From Chalara sp. BL73 (lineage: Eukaryota > Ascomycota > Leotiomycetes > Helotiales), in the NCBI GenBank assembly GCA_918026815.1, contig CAKJVC010000154.1:372001-436000 (forward strand): DNA of 64,000 nt, read 5' to 3'. The translations under genes and the position numbers were made by a program. The notes under the pieces were generated by a model that was given only the letters and a program-made list of their open reading frames with translations, was not told the origin of the DNA and searched no databases. The number at the start of each line of letters is the position of its first letter. Positions within the stretch are counted from its first letter, which is position 1. Positions 12,187-25,013 of this stretch are shown here, piece after piece.

Positions 12187-13914
12187 ATGGAGTCCTTTGG
12201 TCTGCCCCTCGAGCTGCTTGAGAGAATCATTCACTTCTCTATACGAGTACGGTCATTTAAGAGAGCCCTCAGATTAAGACTTGTCAATCGTAAGCTCTTT
12301 CTTCGCCTCCCAACTTTCAGATATTAACTATAGTAAATAGGGCAGTTCAGGACTCTCATTGAAGAGAACATGTTCCGCACACGTTTCCTAGACCAATATA
12401 TTCGCTCTATACGAGCCGAAGGCCCTTTTTTCGACGAGGCAAACCAACACCGACCTGGCGGTCGAGACTCTACATGGTTGGCGTTTCTCAAAAGATACTT
12501 TGCCCACCGCATCTATACCCAGCCTAATCTTCACCCACGATGTCCCGAGTATCTTATTCACCGCGCCGCTGACTGGTTAGGCGAAACCCTCAACGACAAT
12601 AGCGAGAAAGCAAGACTGCACTATGTCAAAACGCTATGTCAAGTTGGGTTTTGGGAGAACTGCTGCTGTTTTGAACGCCTTTTGTGGCAACCCTGCTCCC
12701 CATTTGTTGATGATTCTTCTAATTACATCGACTCTACTCTAAATGCTTCTAATAAATATGATGGGGAGGCAACACTGAAACTAATACTCCTGGAGGCAGC
12801 TATCTATCTCGGAGACGTCGACTTGGCGAAGAAAATTTATACTTTGGAGCCAGTGGAAGACTATCAGTATGGCCTTGAAACATCCCACGCCTACGCCTAC
12901 GCCCATAATGACGCTGGTGAATGTAGTGAGGATCGAACTCGGCTTTCAGTGGTCCATGGGGGTCTGGAAATGTTCAAGCTAGTCAACAGAATAGAGCTTG
13001 GACTTGAAACAAACGACCAGTACCCAGACTTTTTTGAGCCAGGCATTCTCATGCAATACATAGTTGCAACTTCGCGAAACGGCTCGAGTTCGAGTCTTAT
13101 CAATTTTCTCATCGATATCGGAGCTCCGTGGGATGACAATCCGAATTCTGCCTGGATGAAGTTTGACATTGCCTATGCCTTGGTCCACGCTCCCTATCCC
13201 GAAATATTTGAGCGTTTGGTTGCAATATTGGGACCAGAGACGAACGCGTTGACCGCAAAATCTGTCAAGCTCTGTTGCAGAAAGGACGGTATGATTCTTC
13301 ATCTAGACCGCAGTGCTGCGGCAAACAATCTGGTCATGGTGAAGTACCTGCTAGATCACGGCGGGGCGCCATATCTCAATAATACGCACACAGGATGTGA
13401 GTCGAGATACCAGCGATCGGCGCCAGCACGATCAGACAGGCCAACAGGATACTGGCAGCAGTGGCTACTCAACCCACTCGTTCGGGCAGTCGAGGTCGGA
13501 AACGCAGAAATGGTAAAGCTCATGCTTGCAAACGGTGCTAACCCCAACCACAACCAATTTAATACACCGCTTATGGCAGCAGTGCGTCGTCATAATATCG
13601 GGATTTCAAGGCTACTTATCGAGCATGGTGCTGATGTTAACCTCGGGTCAATTCCTCCAGTCGTACTGGCAGTACAGGGAGAGAACCTCCATATGTTCAA
13701 GCTCTTGTGGGGAAATGGTGCAATTATCAACACCCCTGAAACTGGGGGAAAGGCTGTGGGGATAGTGGAGAACGAGGGATTGGATTCGATGCGGGATCTA
13801 CTTATAGACAAGGGAGTGGAGATTGATGCCATGTGGAACCATGTGCAATCGGAGGAGGAGTTTGTCTTGGAATTGCGATACTCTGAGATTTCTGCTGTGT
13901 ATGGCGACCACTAG
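12187..13914 (+). CDS. F-box / ankyrin-repeat protein
   Basis: Two exons, 12187-12289 and 12341-13914, give about 558 residues. The intron begins GTAAGC and ends AATAG. Exon 1 supplies an F-box-like N-terminus (SFGLPLELLERIIHFSIR), which would be lost if translation were started at the in-frame Met at 12370. The middle is a long variable region. The C-terminal half has ankyrin repeats: NNLVMVKYLLDHGGAPYLNN, VEVGNAEMVKLMLANGANPN, NTPLMAAVRRHNIGISRLLI and EHGADVNLGSIPPVVLAVQG. The last unit is degenerate. F-box proteins link substrates to SCF ubiquitin ligases; ankyrin repeats would be the binding surface. Target unknown. Confidence 0.75.
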
Positions 13915-15640
13915 TATCCATTTCTTATGCTGGCGTCTTTTTTCCTCGACGAAGACGTCCGCCAAAGGTTGTGTTTCAGACAGAGTTCTGGCAGCTATTC
14001 TCCGCTGATACTCCCTCCCCACCATAAGATTTATTCAGCCTCTCCGACTTTTTCCTTACCCGCCGTTCCTCTTTCACGAGCTTTTCTCATCCGAAAATGC
14101 AAGCTGCTTAGGTGGCGTCTGCGGACGCCGCTTTCTCTTGAATCGAGGAGGTTTGGCTCCTTGCATTGTTATTGTTTTATTGTCCCAGTTCTTTGCTTCA
14201 CCTAGCAACTTGCACAAGGTTTCGGAATCTATTACGATAGGTGAGTTGGCATCGATGGCGAAGTCTTTGAGAGATAGCTTAAGGCAGGAGGACAAGGAGA
14301 GGAGGTGGTTGCCTTTCGCATCTCTGAAAAGCTGGTCTATATTAGTAGAGCTCTCGCTAAGCATTAAAGGGCATATTACCTGGTTGTTAACATTTGCTTG
14401 ACTTCACCCTCAATTTCCCCGTTATCGTTTATAGAGTTCCTCAATCGCTAGATAGAAATTAAGGCTTCTTTCGACCTCTTATAACCCAAATCCAAACCAA
14501 CCACAACATGAATGCCACCGTATGATCCAAGTATTGTTATAGGGTACTCATCTGGAAGAATTTCATTCTTTTGTTTTAAATAGAAGCAAAGCTTATTATA
14601 TAGTATTGAAAAAATATCTTTATTTCTTAGAATGCCCTAAAGAACCATCTACTTATATACTATTTCAGATCGTCACTTGGCTCCTACTGATTTCTAGAAA
14701 GTAAGTATTAAGAGACTGGTTATGTAACAAAATACCCGGATTTTGTTTGCGGTTTTTGTGTCTACTAGGCAATAAAGTCATTACTAAGCTAAATATAGTG
14801 CACTAAGCACCACATTACCGCCAGCCACGGTTTGGCTTTTGTGCCTAAAGCTCCACGAATGAAATTATAGCGTAAATATTATAGGACATGCCGGGTTGTT
14901 TGCCAAATAATCCGAGGTACTGATCCACGTGGCAACCTTATCTGAATTTGCCCACCATAACAGCCACAAGGCGAATAATAAATTCCTGTATAAGGGCGAG
15001 GCTTTAGAGCTCGGATAAGACCTCTTTATAATATACTAGAAATAGAACAAGCCTGGTAATAGAGCTGTGGTAGCGGAACCTCGTTATATTATAAAAAAGA
15101 CTCTTTATAAACAGGCGTAAGGGCAACAATGCGAACATGATTTTCTAATAGGAGGAGTTTAGGGTGTGCCGGATTGGCCACGGAAAATAAAGTATAAAAA
15201 GAAATAGAAGATATCAAGTTACGTACAGATTGTAGTATATTTAAAGTCAAAGTGCCTATCATTTTTTCCATCACGAAGGGTTTTCCGGCACGCAGGGATG
15301 GATGTTACAGCGTATCCCTCCGTAATGCATAATTCACCCGTAAACTAAGTTCGGTGAGAAAGACAGGAGAAGAGACGAACAGGAATAGGTCTTGGAGAAG
15401 GGGACACCCAAAGTATTAGGAAAACGTCGGAGAAGACGCGAATAAGCCGAGATCGTAGCCCTCAAGAACAGGGTGGGTAACATGAGTCACACATACATAG
15501 TGCAAAGTTCAAAAAGTCCGTCCTCTAAACTGCAGAACGAGATAGTGGCTATCAAAATCTGGATGGGCTGATTATAACAGAGCACCACAGCCTGAAAAGA
15601 ATGTCCTTGAGCCGAAATAGGATGGCAAACTGATCTTAAG
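13915..15640. other. AT-rich intergenic region
   Basis: 14.4-15.3 kb is AT-rich with many stops in all frames and may be decayed repeat DNA. One minus-strand frame at 14074-14364 (96 codons, ending PRFKRKRRPQTPPKQLAFSD) has a basic tail and could be a small hypothetical protein, but nothing supports it beyond its length. Confidence 0.35.
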
Positions 15641-16541
15641 ACGCTTTCGTGGTATTCAATGAAACGGGGAGCTAAGCGCCTGAAAAGAATTCAAAAATTG
15701 CTGGCAGCTCAGGATACTAAAGAGCCTGATGAGCTAGATGAAAGCATCACAAATCTTCAATTTCTCACTCGAGGATGGAGATATGGAACCCCAGCTTTTG
15801 ACTTGACGGCGGAGACTAGGAGCATGTACTATTTTCATGGAGGTGGACTTCTGGAGCTATTAATGATCAGCCGTGACTTTGAAGCGACGAATGAGCGAAC
15901 ATGTTGTCAAGTATTTCATCAACCGCGATCGGAACCTAGATATCCTTTGTGTTCTTGCCACACACCGCGGACCTACATCGTTAGACCTGCCATCTCCATC
16001 TTGGGTACCCGATTGGCGCGTCCCCACATCTTACGCCAGGCTGACAGACTGTTGGGATTTCATCGGTATGAAACATTCCGTTGCCAACTCCGTGCAAGCC
16101 GAATTGCAATCCCACGAAGAGAAACGCCACCTAGCAGTACGTTTATGCGTGTTTGATCATGTAGCAATGGTTCTGGATATCACCGGAGATGTATGTAACA
16201 CAATCAACATTGCGCATTTTGGAATCCAAGATACAGAGAAATGCGAGGCAGAGACGAAGCCTTTTGTTCCTGGAAAGGATCTCAGAGGGTTTTGCTTGAC
16301 GAGCAGTGATGAAGCGCCTACGCTTGTGCGTGCTGCGTCTAGGCCAGGTGATTTGGTTGCCACGATCTGGGGTGTAGACTTCCATTCGTGGTGCGGTCAC
16401 GACAGAGCATAAGGATCGCTGGTACGGAAGATGATGCTGTACGGGAGGTAGAGGGGCCGGGGAATAACACCACGCAACTAAATGAGACGGAGCCGATCTG
16501 GAAGAGGATGTTGAAGGAGCAGCTTTCGTTCCGACGCTGAT
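15641..16541 (+). pseudogene. HET-domain protein pseudogene
   Basis: Three frames together resemble the middle and end of a fungal HET protein. Frame 1 (about 15659-15900) carries FLTRGWRYGTPAFDLTAETR and GLLELLMISRDFEATNE, the region before the usual 'ERD.VYALLG' motif. That motif is missing, and the sequence jumps to frame 2 (15880-16380) with VVKYFINRDRNLDILCVL, PSWVPDWRVPT and the late RPGDLVATIWGVD motif. Frame 3 (16382-16541) continues FVVRSRQSIRIAG to ERMLKE-like residues and a TGA. The pattern implies an internal deletion near 15900 and a one-base loss near 16380. The HET N-terminal motifs upstream are absent. Not expected to be functional. Confidence 0.7.
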
Positions 16542-17208
16542 GAATGGAAAGGCCTTCGAGACGGTAAAGGATCAGTGCAGTACGGGTCTTGTGTTCCTTG
16601 TTTAAGCAGGATCATAATCCATATTGGAATGATGTAATTATTTGTCCCAAATTAGATGTTTCTCATCCAATTTTAAATATTAACATGATGAGCGGCATCT
16701 CATCTCTAAAATCGAAGTAAAATGAACCTATTGTTACCAACCACATCTCCTTCTAATTTGTAGGTGCTAAGTAACATGCTAGACATGATACCATCTCTTT
16801 TATTTATTACTCAATCCTTATGCTAACACAGGTGTTACGTTTGATGTGGCATTTAGGTAACCTTGAAGAGTCTTAACTTCAAAATTTGCTTGGTAATTTT
16901 CCATATGCCTGAGCCTGGGTTTGGCAGTGAATAGGGTAAGATATTGGCCAGACCTTTAAGAGTGTCTATCTCACAGTCGGGAAATAGTATATTCGACTAA
17001 AGAACTAAAATAAATGACTAGCTACCAAGGATACAAAGCGCCAAAGGCAAAAAAAGCCAACGACTGTCCAGATTATGTTGGGTATACAGGCCAGACGCTG
17101 CACACTGTCCATCCACCTGATCCGCCCCACTAAAGTCCTTGATAAATTGGACAATGAGTAAAGCCCAGTTGTAAGGTAAACATGTCCGTCTCTCATTCTC
17201 AAATTACT
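16542..17208. other. Intergenic, no gene recognised
   Basis: Lies 3' of both the HET pseudogene and the Clr5-ankyrin gene. No protein-like frame; a 65-codon minus-strand frame at 17005-17202 is unconvincing. Confidence 0.4.
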
Positions 17209-20200
17209 CTACAGCAAATTTTCCCACAGACCCAACTGAGCTTCATCGCTTGCTGTGACTACCGGATTCCAGGCTTCCGGGTCTGGTGGATTTTCTGAGT
17301 AAAGGGTCATATCATCATCAAAATCAGATATCTCATAAGGTAAGTCTCTTTCCAAGGAAAAGCCTAGGTCTTCGATGTCCAAGTCTTCAACAATCTCCGG
17401 GTCCTCCATATCGTCACCCGAGAAATGTGAGCTGCTGGTGTTGGTATAAGAGCTACTGGAATTTTGATCGTCGTCACTTGGTTCAATGTCGTAATACGAC
17501 CTGTCATAGTCATATGTACTTTCTGATACTTCTTCGTCATCTATATTACCATCATAACGACGTACTAGATAACTTTCATGCCCCTGGCATTGCAATGTTC
17601 CGAATCGGCTTTGTTGATAGCCTCGAATAACTTTGGCAATAAAAAAATGACCTCCCTCCCGAGCCATTTTTGCGGCACGACAAAGCTGATGTTCGAAATA
17701 ACCACCCTCAAGGTTAGTCGTTTGATCAAGTAAGAAATGTACCATGTCTAGACGACCATGCTCTGCTGCACCTTCGAGTGCTGTACGTCCGTCCACCTTT
17801 CCACGATGTGCATATAGTTCCGCTCCAGCGTCAAGTAGCATCTGCAAGATCTTAAAACTTCCATTCATAACCGAAAATTGAATAGCCGTTGCCCCCCCTA
17901 GTAAGGCCGGTAGAGCGTTGACCTCCGCCTCTTTCTTCAGAAGTATCTTGACGATATCTTCTAAGTTATTCTCACAAGCTGCTTGTATGGCAGTTCTGCC
18001 ATAATAATCTGTAGTTGGAGCATTAATGGCCACACACACTGAAAGAAGGTGATCGACCGTATCGAGATTTCGATAAAGAATTGCCTTTTGGAGAATTATC
18101 CCAGGAAGTTCACCATTTTCAGCATAGCTGCCGAGTTTGGCTCCATGCCTTGTAAGTAGGTATATTATGCGCAATGCTTCTGGTGCATCCAGGGGTACAT
18201 AGTCTATAGCAGATTCATGGACAGAGCAGTCGCCGTTAGGTATTTCAACAGGAGCACCGTAGCTGAGTAGCCTATCTATTAAATCATAATCGGCACTTCC
18301 CACGGCTGTAATGATTGCATGGGCGTTAGGAGAGTATTTGCAGGGCCTACCAGGCGGCACAAAACTGCGAAACAGATGTGTCGGAGCGTGTTTGATATCA
18401 ATGCCGGCTTCTAATAATATTTGAACTATCTTATGATTTCTATTCTCGACTGCTTGAGCAAGGGCAGCTCGCCCATAATCACCCGTATCTGCATCAATTG
18501 TATTCCTATTCATGGCTAGCAGAGAAAGATTATAGCTGATAAGGTAGGTGACATGTTGAGGGTAATTACTCTCCACAGCTGCCCAAAGTGCTCCAGAATC
18601 ATCTGCATCGGCACCCAGCTCAATCAGGAGTTGAATAATCTCAAATCTAGCGTATTGCGCAGCAACCTGTAAGGGGCTTGGCGCGGGATGATCTTTGGAT
18701 GGGCTGTTAACATTGACACCGTTTTCCAATAAGTATAGGACAAGGTTGGTATTTCCAGACCTGATAGCAGCTGTCAGTGCCGTAGCACCATTGCTGGAGG
18801 CATGAGCAGGCTCATTGATGTTTGCGCCGTTTAAAACAAGTAACTGAACGATATCAAGCCATCCCCGGTAGCACGCAAGTTGTATGGATGTCCATGGATA
18901 GTGCTCATTTAATCCAACAGTCTCACCCTCACCCTTATATCCACCTGCTCTTATCAAGTACTCTACTGTAACAATGTCACCGCTCAATAGCCCAGCTACC
19001 AAGATAGAGACCAGCCAGTAGTTTCCCCTCTCGAAACAAATCAAGAATCCTGGGTCGATGACATTTGCACCATGGTCAATCAACAAGTGCACAAGAGACG
19101 TGTTTCCGTGATATGCGGCAATTTGAAGAGGAGTAGGACGTTTGTCGCTTACGCCAGCTGCGGAACGCTGATTTGGGTTTACTTCGAGAGCAATGAGAAA
19201 TTTCACCATCTCGATATTTCCTAATATGCAAGCCATCTCAAGGCATAAGCTGCCATCTGTGGATTCATCGACTACCGAACCACCTTTGGATATAATATAG
19301 TTGACAAGTTGTTGATTGCCGCTGTAAAATGCCGCTGGAAGGCAATTTTTAAGCCCGACAGAGAGCAAATTTTCGATGGACCCGCCTTTGCAGAGCAGTA
19401 GTTCGACTAGCTGAAGATTGCCAGTACTTGCAGCGACCTCAAGGCAAGTATAATTATAACTATAATCATAATCATTCCATCCGACATGCTTATGACACGG
19501 GCCATGTAAAAATTTCCAGTATTTCCCCTGATTGTATTCCAAAAGAAGATCGACTGCTGCAATGTTTTCGAGTATAATGGCAGTTGCGAGTGGGCACCAA
19601 TTCTTATCGCTTTGATCACGAGCATTATTATCGAGTAAGATTCGAAGTATCTTTGGCTGATCTTTTTCGATAGCTAAACGAAGCATAGACACCATAGGGT
19701 CTGAAAATTCTTTGAATAACCCATTGCCTAATGGTTTTGCCCTCCCATGGTATTCCGTTGCGTCTACATTTGCTCCTGTTTGAACAAGAAGGGCTACAAG
19801 TTTTTCGTTCTTTCGACGTATTGCAATAGCCAGTGGGCATTGTAAACTCCCGAACTTCCCGTTTGGATTAGCGCCAGCATTTAAAAGAATTTCTGCCAAA
19901 AGCTGGTCGTTTTCATTGACAGCACACACTAGCAGCTTCTCAGCCATAGCTTGAGTGGTACCTTGACCATTGGCTAGTAAACGTTTCAAAAAAGAGAGGT
20001 TATCCTGAGAATGGCAAAGCTCTACCATAATTAAACTAATAGTTTCAGTGTTTTCAGTGTCCTCAGTGTCAGGATCTACGTTGTTCGAGAGCAGGTAGAT
20101 CGCCATTTCGAGAAGCTCTAAGGGGCGACCTTGTTGTTCAAGAACTGAGTTCTGGGGTAGGTCAATAGTTGGCAGAACACTTGGTATATTGGGTGTCCAA

Positions 20201-21007
20201 GAGTAGGAGCGAGTGATTAGACGATGTATATCCATGGAAAGGGCTGGTGTTTTGCGAGGGGCTGTGGCCAGCGTAATATCCGACGACCCTGTAGATTCTT
20301 CTGGAGGTGTTGAACGAACTGTGTTAATGAGCATCTAGGTCCCAAACAATATTACAAAGAGGTCTCACTGACCGTAATTACTAATAGAAAGGAGAAAATG
20401 TGCCCAGGGCAAATTTGCCAGATTAAAAGAGCATGCATTTGTTGGCGGAGTGTAAACGACAATAGAGCGTTGCTCTGGCAATATTTCATCTTGTCGGCTA
20501 TGACTTTCTGAGGCCAAGTTATCCATCAGTTACTTGAACTTCCTGTAAGATTCGGCATATAAATAGCAGAATCTAAATAAACGTACCTGCTCGTGAAAGA
20601 TCGCAAATTTGGGGATGGTCGTGGCGATATAATGCCCTTTGGACTCTTGAGTCTTTCAAATTATAACCCCCGACTCTGATGCTGGACGGTTTGTCTTCGG
20701 ATGTCCGCTTCTTGATTCTATATGCAATGGCTTTCCATTCTCTATCTGGGATGTTCTTGCGAAATTTCCACTTTTTGAAAATATTCTCGTATTGAGCCTT
20801 GCTATTTTAAATGAATCAGTTACGGTAAAGATAATATAAACAAAGAATAACGTACGTTTTTGGGAAGTCATGCTCCCTGGCCATGTATTCGATGACATAC
20901 AAAAGAGGTTTGTCCTGGTGTATGTAGAGATCTTGGATCGTGCACTTATGGCTTTCCCATAACGCATTGCTGGCTGCCCTGCTCTTGCCCTTCAGAGTGG
21001 CAGCCAT
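17209..21007 (-). CDS. Clr5-domain ankyrin-repeat protein
   Basis: Four exons join in frame: 20856-21007, 20587-20801, 20373-20507 and 17209-20318, about 1203 residues. The large last exon alone would start at a Met at 20334, but that Met lies inside the last intron (GTCAGT...AACACAG). Exons 1-2 encode a Clr5-type N-terminal domain: NALWESHKCTIQDLYIHQDK, VIEYMAREHDFPKTKAQYEN, IFKKWKFRKN. Exon 3 encodes a linker containing FNLANLPWAHFLL. The last exon has at least fifteen ankyrin repeats, for example GNTSLVHLLIDHGANV, GNTNLVLYLLENGVNVN, NLEDIVKILLKKEAEVNALP and GSFKILQMLLDAGAELYAHR. It ends in an acidic Ser-rich tail (EPSDDDQNSSSS). The frame is intact. Clr5 is a helix-rich domain named after a fission-yeast silencing factor; the function of Clr5-ankyrin proteins is not established. 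Confidence 0.8.
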
Positions 21008-21616
21008 CCAGGGCAAACAAGGCTGGCCTTTGGATATTGAAGGAAAATTAGTTACTTCGCATTGTCAAAAGAAAGGGCCAAGGCGTGCTTGTTATGGAAG
21101 ATATTTCTTCGAAATCTGAGACTTAAAGGTCATGAGAAACGTTGTTGGCAGAGGTGAGGTTGAATTGGGGCTTTGCGGATTATGCTGGGGCGAAAAGCTT
21201 CGACAAGATGTGATTGGGTGTTGCAAAAATCTTACTTTCGTTGATTGGCTTTACACATCTGGCGTTCTGATAGGACGACACAAAATTCTACATATCCTTA
21301 GCTACCACACGAGCTGTACCAGACAAGACTTATCCCTGCCCTGCATGTACTAGCTAAGCCGCCTCAATTATGCTTCCGACTGGAGGGGACAAAAGTCTGC
21401 ATATCTCAGCCGCATATACACGTAACTGGACTGAAATTCATGATGCGAAATAAGCTGAACCATGATAATTCAAGTTTATAGGGCTTCACAAAAATCTGCA
21501 TTTCGTTCATTACGATTCTAACCTTAGCCTAAGCATATAATTTTGTTCTCCTCAGTACAAGATGGCTCTTGTGAATCCAAGTTGTAGAAGTCTCAACATT
21601 CCAGAGAGGATAAGGC
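21008..21616. other. Intergenic, no gene recognised
   Basis: Upstream region of the Clr5-ankyrin gene. Nothing protein-like was seen. Confidence 0.4.
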
Positions 21617-21631
21617 TTGGGGATCCCAACG

Positions 21632-22219
21632 ACAATGGCAATATCCACCGAAGCCCTGGTCGCAATCATCACTTTGATTGTCACGGGCCCACCAGCCTTG
21701 CTATGCTTGTACCATTACTTGTATGGGTGGACAAGACAGAGGGAAACTTGGCATCAAAATAGTGTCGAGCTGGTCGGGCAAAATCTGCCATTACTACAGT
21801 GTCCATCGCGTACAACGACACTCATAGACAGTAAACAATTGCGAGGACGACTCACATTCCAAGCATTTGTTGCTACACATTTTGAGATGGAAGAAGATAG
21901 GGTTGGGAGTGGGGAGATGTTAGTTGAATGAATGTAAGTGAGCAATACCATTCATAAATAACAAGCTGATTTGTTGGAATGAAGCGTTGTCAGAAACGAT
22001 TGACAAACGACAGAGCTATCTATTGATGGGACCAGAAGATACCATTCGAGTTAGAGGGCTTTAAATTACGGACCCCGAAACTTGAAGGAGAGTTCCAACA
22101 TCGCATATATGAGGAAAAGTTCGAGCAAGGCGGCAAACGGATAAGGGATATCAAGCTTAGAAATCTTGATCTGCATGAAAAAGCTGATAGATTTTGCAAT
22201 GCCACAATCAAACCATAGC
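21632..22219 (+). pseudogene. Small membrane protein gene, probably broken
   Basis: The N-terminal frame reads MAISTEALVAIITLIVTGPP followed by ALLCLYHYLYGWTRQRETWH: one transmembrane segment then a charged tail, similar to a common class of short fungal hypothetical proteins. A GTAAGT donor lies at 21933 and AACAAG at about 21964. A second coding-like stretch at 22029-22219 reads FELEGFKLRTPKLEGEFQHR, IYEEKFEQGGKRIRDIKLRN and ends DRFCNATIKP-stop. The frames do not join cleanly: the link at about 21965-22030 reads into TGA, which suggests a one-base change or an intron I have not resolved. Function unknown. Confidence 0.35.
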
Positions 22220-23661
22220 AATTCCAGCTTCTAGCTCTCATATGGAATCTGTGAATTCAGCTTGGCTAGAGACTTGAGACTTATGCATCATAGCACAGCT
22301 TCGTCAGGTTCCGAATGCTTGCAACTTGGACTCAGCCCATGCATTAAGACAGACACTCCGATATTCCATCTCTCGGAATCTTATCCTGAAATACAGGCTG
22401 CGAGAGGCGAGAAATGCCGTGAGATGCGTATACAAAGCAACTTCATCTGTGATATGGAGGCAATGCTGGAAATTATATGCCAACACCCCTTCTCTGTTAT
22501 TTCGTAGTTCTACGAAAGTTGGCTAAACACACCGAGCATATGGGTCTATTGACCACTCCAAGCGGATTTCCTTGAATTGGAAAGACTTACCATAGTGGTT
22601 TGCCCTAATATGAGCGTGCCTGGAGCCTCAATTTCAGTGGCTGTAAAATTTTGCGAACTCCATGTTGAGATATCTGAGGGCTGCTTAGTGTAACACAAAT
22701 CCCGTTTGATTGGAATCTGCACTCCTTCCCCTTCCATTCCCAAGACTCAAGCAATCGATGCCAAAGATCTCCCTTTGGTGACAGGAACAACAGTTTTGGA
22801 GATCTTGGTGTTCCTATTGGAGATCCTGCCCTAGAGTCTTGTTTAAAAGAGTGAGCAAGCTCCCTTCGCTTGGCCAATTCGTGGATCCAAGTCTGTCTAA
22901 TGGCTCAGGGGAATAGTTTCCAGGGTGTGATCCGAGCGAGATGGAATAGGTCATCAAGCCGACCTTCTGCAATTGTTACCTCTATTCCAGCTTACTGGCG
23001 TAGATTCATGGTACATATTTCTACCAAAATCGAGAAGAAAAGACGGGAAAAAAAAAGTAGCTTTTTCATGACAAAGTCCAAACCATCTTTACTGGCCATA
23101 TCCAGACTTCAAGGATGCTAGACTTTGCCTACATTATAGAAATGCAGACACTGGAAAGATGACTTCTCCACCAACATAATCCGCCCTTGGCGAACTAGAT
23201 TCAGTGGTTTGTTTTGGGTATTGCTACACATGACTAATAGGAAACAGCTCATGCTTGTGAAATTTTCTCTGGTTTAAAAGGAAGACGTATAAAGATTCTT
23301 CTTTTTAATGAAATTTGCAAAGGCTGCCTGCCTGACTAAGTTGTGGAGGTAGAGAAGCAAGCAGAGCGCGCAATCACAACAGTAGTTAATTGGAGACTGA
23401 ACACGACTTTGTATGCCATTTAAGCGCCACTAATTAGTATGACAGAACAGAACTCGCTCTTTGGGAATATCACATGCGAATGGAAGATTGATATGTTATA
23501 AGCATGATGGCATTCAAAGCGTTTGATCAAGATAGGCCGAGTTGATGAGAGTGGATACCACGTGATTGATCTGAACCTCAGCTCACTTTAGGAAGTGCTT
23601 GAAGAACGCGTGAAACAAGTCTATACCTCTTCACTTCACAATTTGGACAACAAACCACAAC
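22220..23661. other. Intergenic, no gene recognised
   Basis: A 66-codon plus-strand frame at 22326-22523 (LRYSISRNLILKYRLREARN) looks mildly protein-like but is isolated. The last ~200 bases, with a CT-rich stretch and CAC-rich leader, are the likely promoter and 5' leader of the THO subunit gene. Confidence 0.35.
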
Positions 23662-24741
23662 ATGGCCTCCTTCCAGATCCTCGAGCAGCGCGAAGAAGAC
23701 GAGCTCCACAAGCTGCGCCTTCTCAATGTCGAAGAAAAGCCTTTTAAAAGAATCACGAAACGCCTCCTCACACCTGGCTCTCTTCTCTCAGCACCTAGCA
23801 AACTCCCAACCCCTCCTCCCGATCCCGCCCAAGAAAGCTCTCAAGAAATTGAAATACAGAAGATCGCAGATGAGCGGCGTCAATTCCGTGAGGATATCCT
23901 GCTCGATTTCGCAGCCTTCGACTCGAGCATCGCGCGTATCCAGTTTTTGCAAAATAGCAACGAGCAGGAACGCGAACGGTACAGGGCCGACAAGGAGAGA
24001 ATTCTAGAAACGGCGCAGGCGGTCAGGGATAGCACCGCGCAATTGAGGATACAGCTTGAGGCAGCAAAGGCGACGCTGGAGCAGAGGAAGAAGTTTGATA
24101 AGCTGGCGGAGAAAATCACGAATAATAAGGCGTTGAAGCCGAGGGATGAGCAGCGGATCAACCTGCTGAAGCTGGAGGAGGAGTGCAGGGAGCTTGAGAG
24201 GGAGAGTCTTACATATGGAGAGACGTGGAAGGAGAGGAGGGAGCAGTTTGGAAGAATTGTAGAGGAGGGTATGCAGTTGCGGCGGTTGATCAGAGATGAA
24301 AAGGAAGAAGTGGAAAGGAGGGAAGGGATGGATGGTGGAGAGGAGGATGGAGAGGTTGGGGAGGATTCTCAGCATGGTGGGCGCACCCCGAATTACACTG
24401 GCGGGAATGGGACACCACGACCTGATGAACATACCGGGGATAATTCAAATGGTGGGTTGAAGCCTCGATCTGCTGTTACAAGTGTGCTCTCAAGGGCTGG
24501 GAGTAGGTCGAATAGCAGAGCGCCATCACCTGCTCCTACTGAGCATCGCATGGAGGAAGATGTGCCAGCTCCTGATGAGAGCATGAAAGTTGATAGCGTG
24601 GTGGATACACCTATGGCTGAATCTGCGGAGGTATCGGAAACGCCTTTGGTCACTGTTGATGGACCTGTGGATGATGACCGATCTGATAGCGAGGGAGAGG
24701 TCCCTGAGGATGAAACTGAAGACAAGATGGACACCACATGA
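23662..24741 (+). CDS. THO complex subunit 7
   Basis: A single 359-residue exon with a good start context (CACAACATGG). It begins MASFQILEQREEDELHKLRL and carries LNVEEKPFKRITKRLLTPGS, then long charged coiled-coil helices (about residues 60-215: ERRQFREDILLDFAAFDSSI, LRIQLEAAKATLEQRKKFDK, KALKPRDEQRINLLKLEEEC). This is the Thoc7/Mft1 pattern. The last ~140 residues are a low-complexity acidic and Ser/Pro-rich tail, as often seen in fungal versions. THO couples transcription elongation to mRNP assembly and export in the nucleus. It is convergent with the tubulin cofactor gene, 272 bp from its stop. Confidence 0.85.
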   Translation: MASFQILEQREEDELHKLRLLNVEEKPFKRITKRLLTPGSLLSAPSKLPTPPPDPAQESSQEIEIQKIADERRQFREDILLDFAAFDSSIARIQFLQNSNEQERERYRADKERILETAQAVRDSTAQLRIQLEAAKATLEQRKKFDKLAEKITNNKALKPRDEQRINLLKLEEECRELERESLTYGETWKERREQFGRIVEEGMQLRRLIRDEKEEVERREGMDGGEEDGEVGEDSQHGGRTPNYTGGNGTPRPDEHTGDNSNGGLKPRSAVTSVLSRAGSRSNSRAPSPAPTEHRMEEDVPAPDESMKVDSVVDTPMAESAEVSETPLVTVDGPVDDDRSDSEGEVPEDETEDKMDTT

Positions 24742-25013
24742 TAGCATCTGCACACACGTGGCAATGAACCATGGCCATATGTATAAGATAATGTACCATA
24801 GAAATCGCAGATACCCTTTCTTCATATTGATTCTTTACATCATTGCTTGTGAAGGCCAGTCTATTATGGGTATCATTCCTTGTCCCCGTACCTCCATATT
24901 CTCTTCCACGCTTTCACGAAAATACTGATGGTATCTCCCTTGTTTTCAGCGCCCAAACTCCATCCGTGCATAACATCTACCATGCCCATGACCCATATAT
25001 CCGCCGGAACGGT

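Noticed and set aside
24004..24825. Minus-strand frames opposite THO subunit 7 (up to 142 codons)
   Set aside because: Shadow frames of a well-supported gene.
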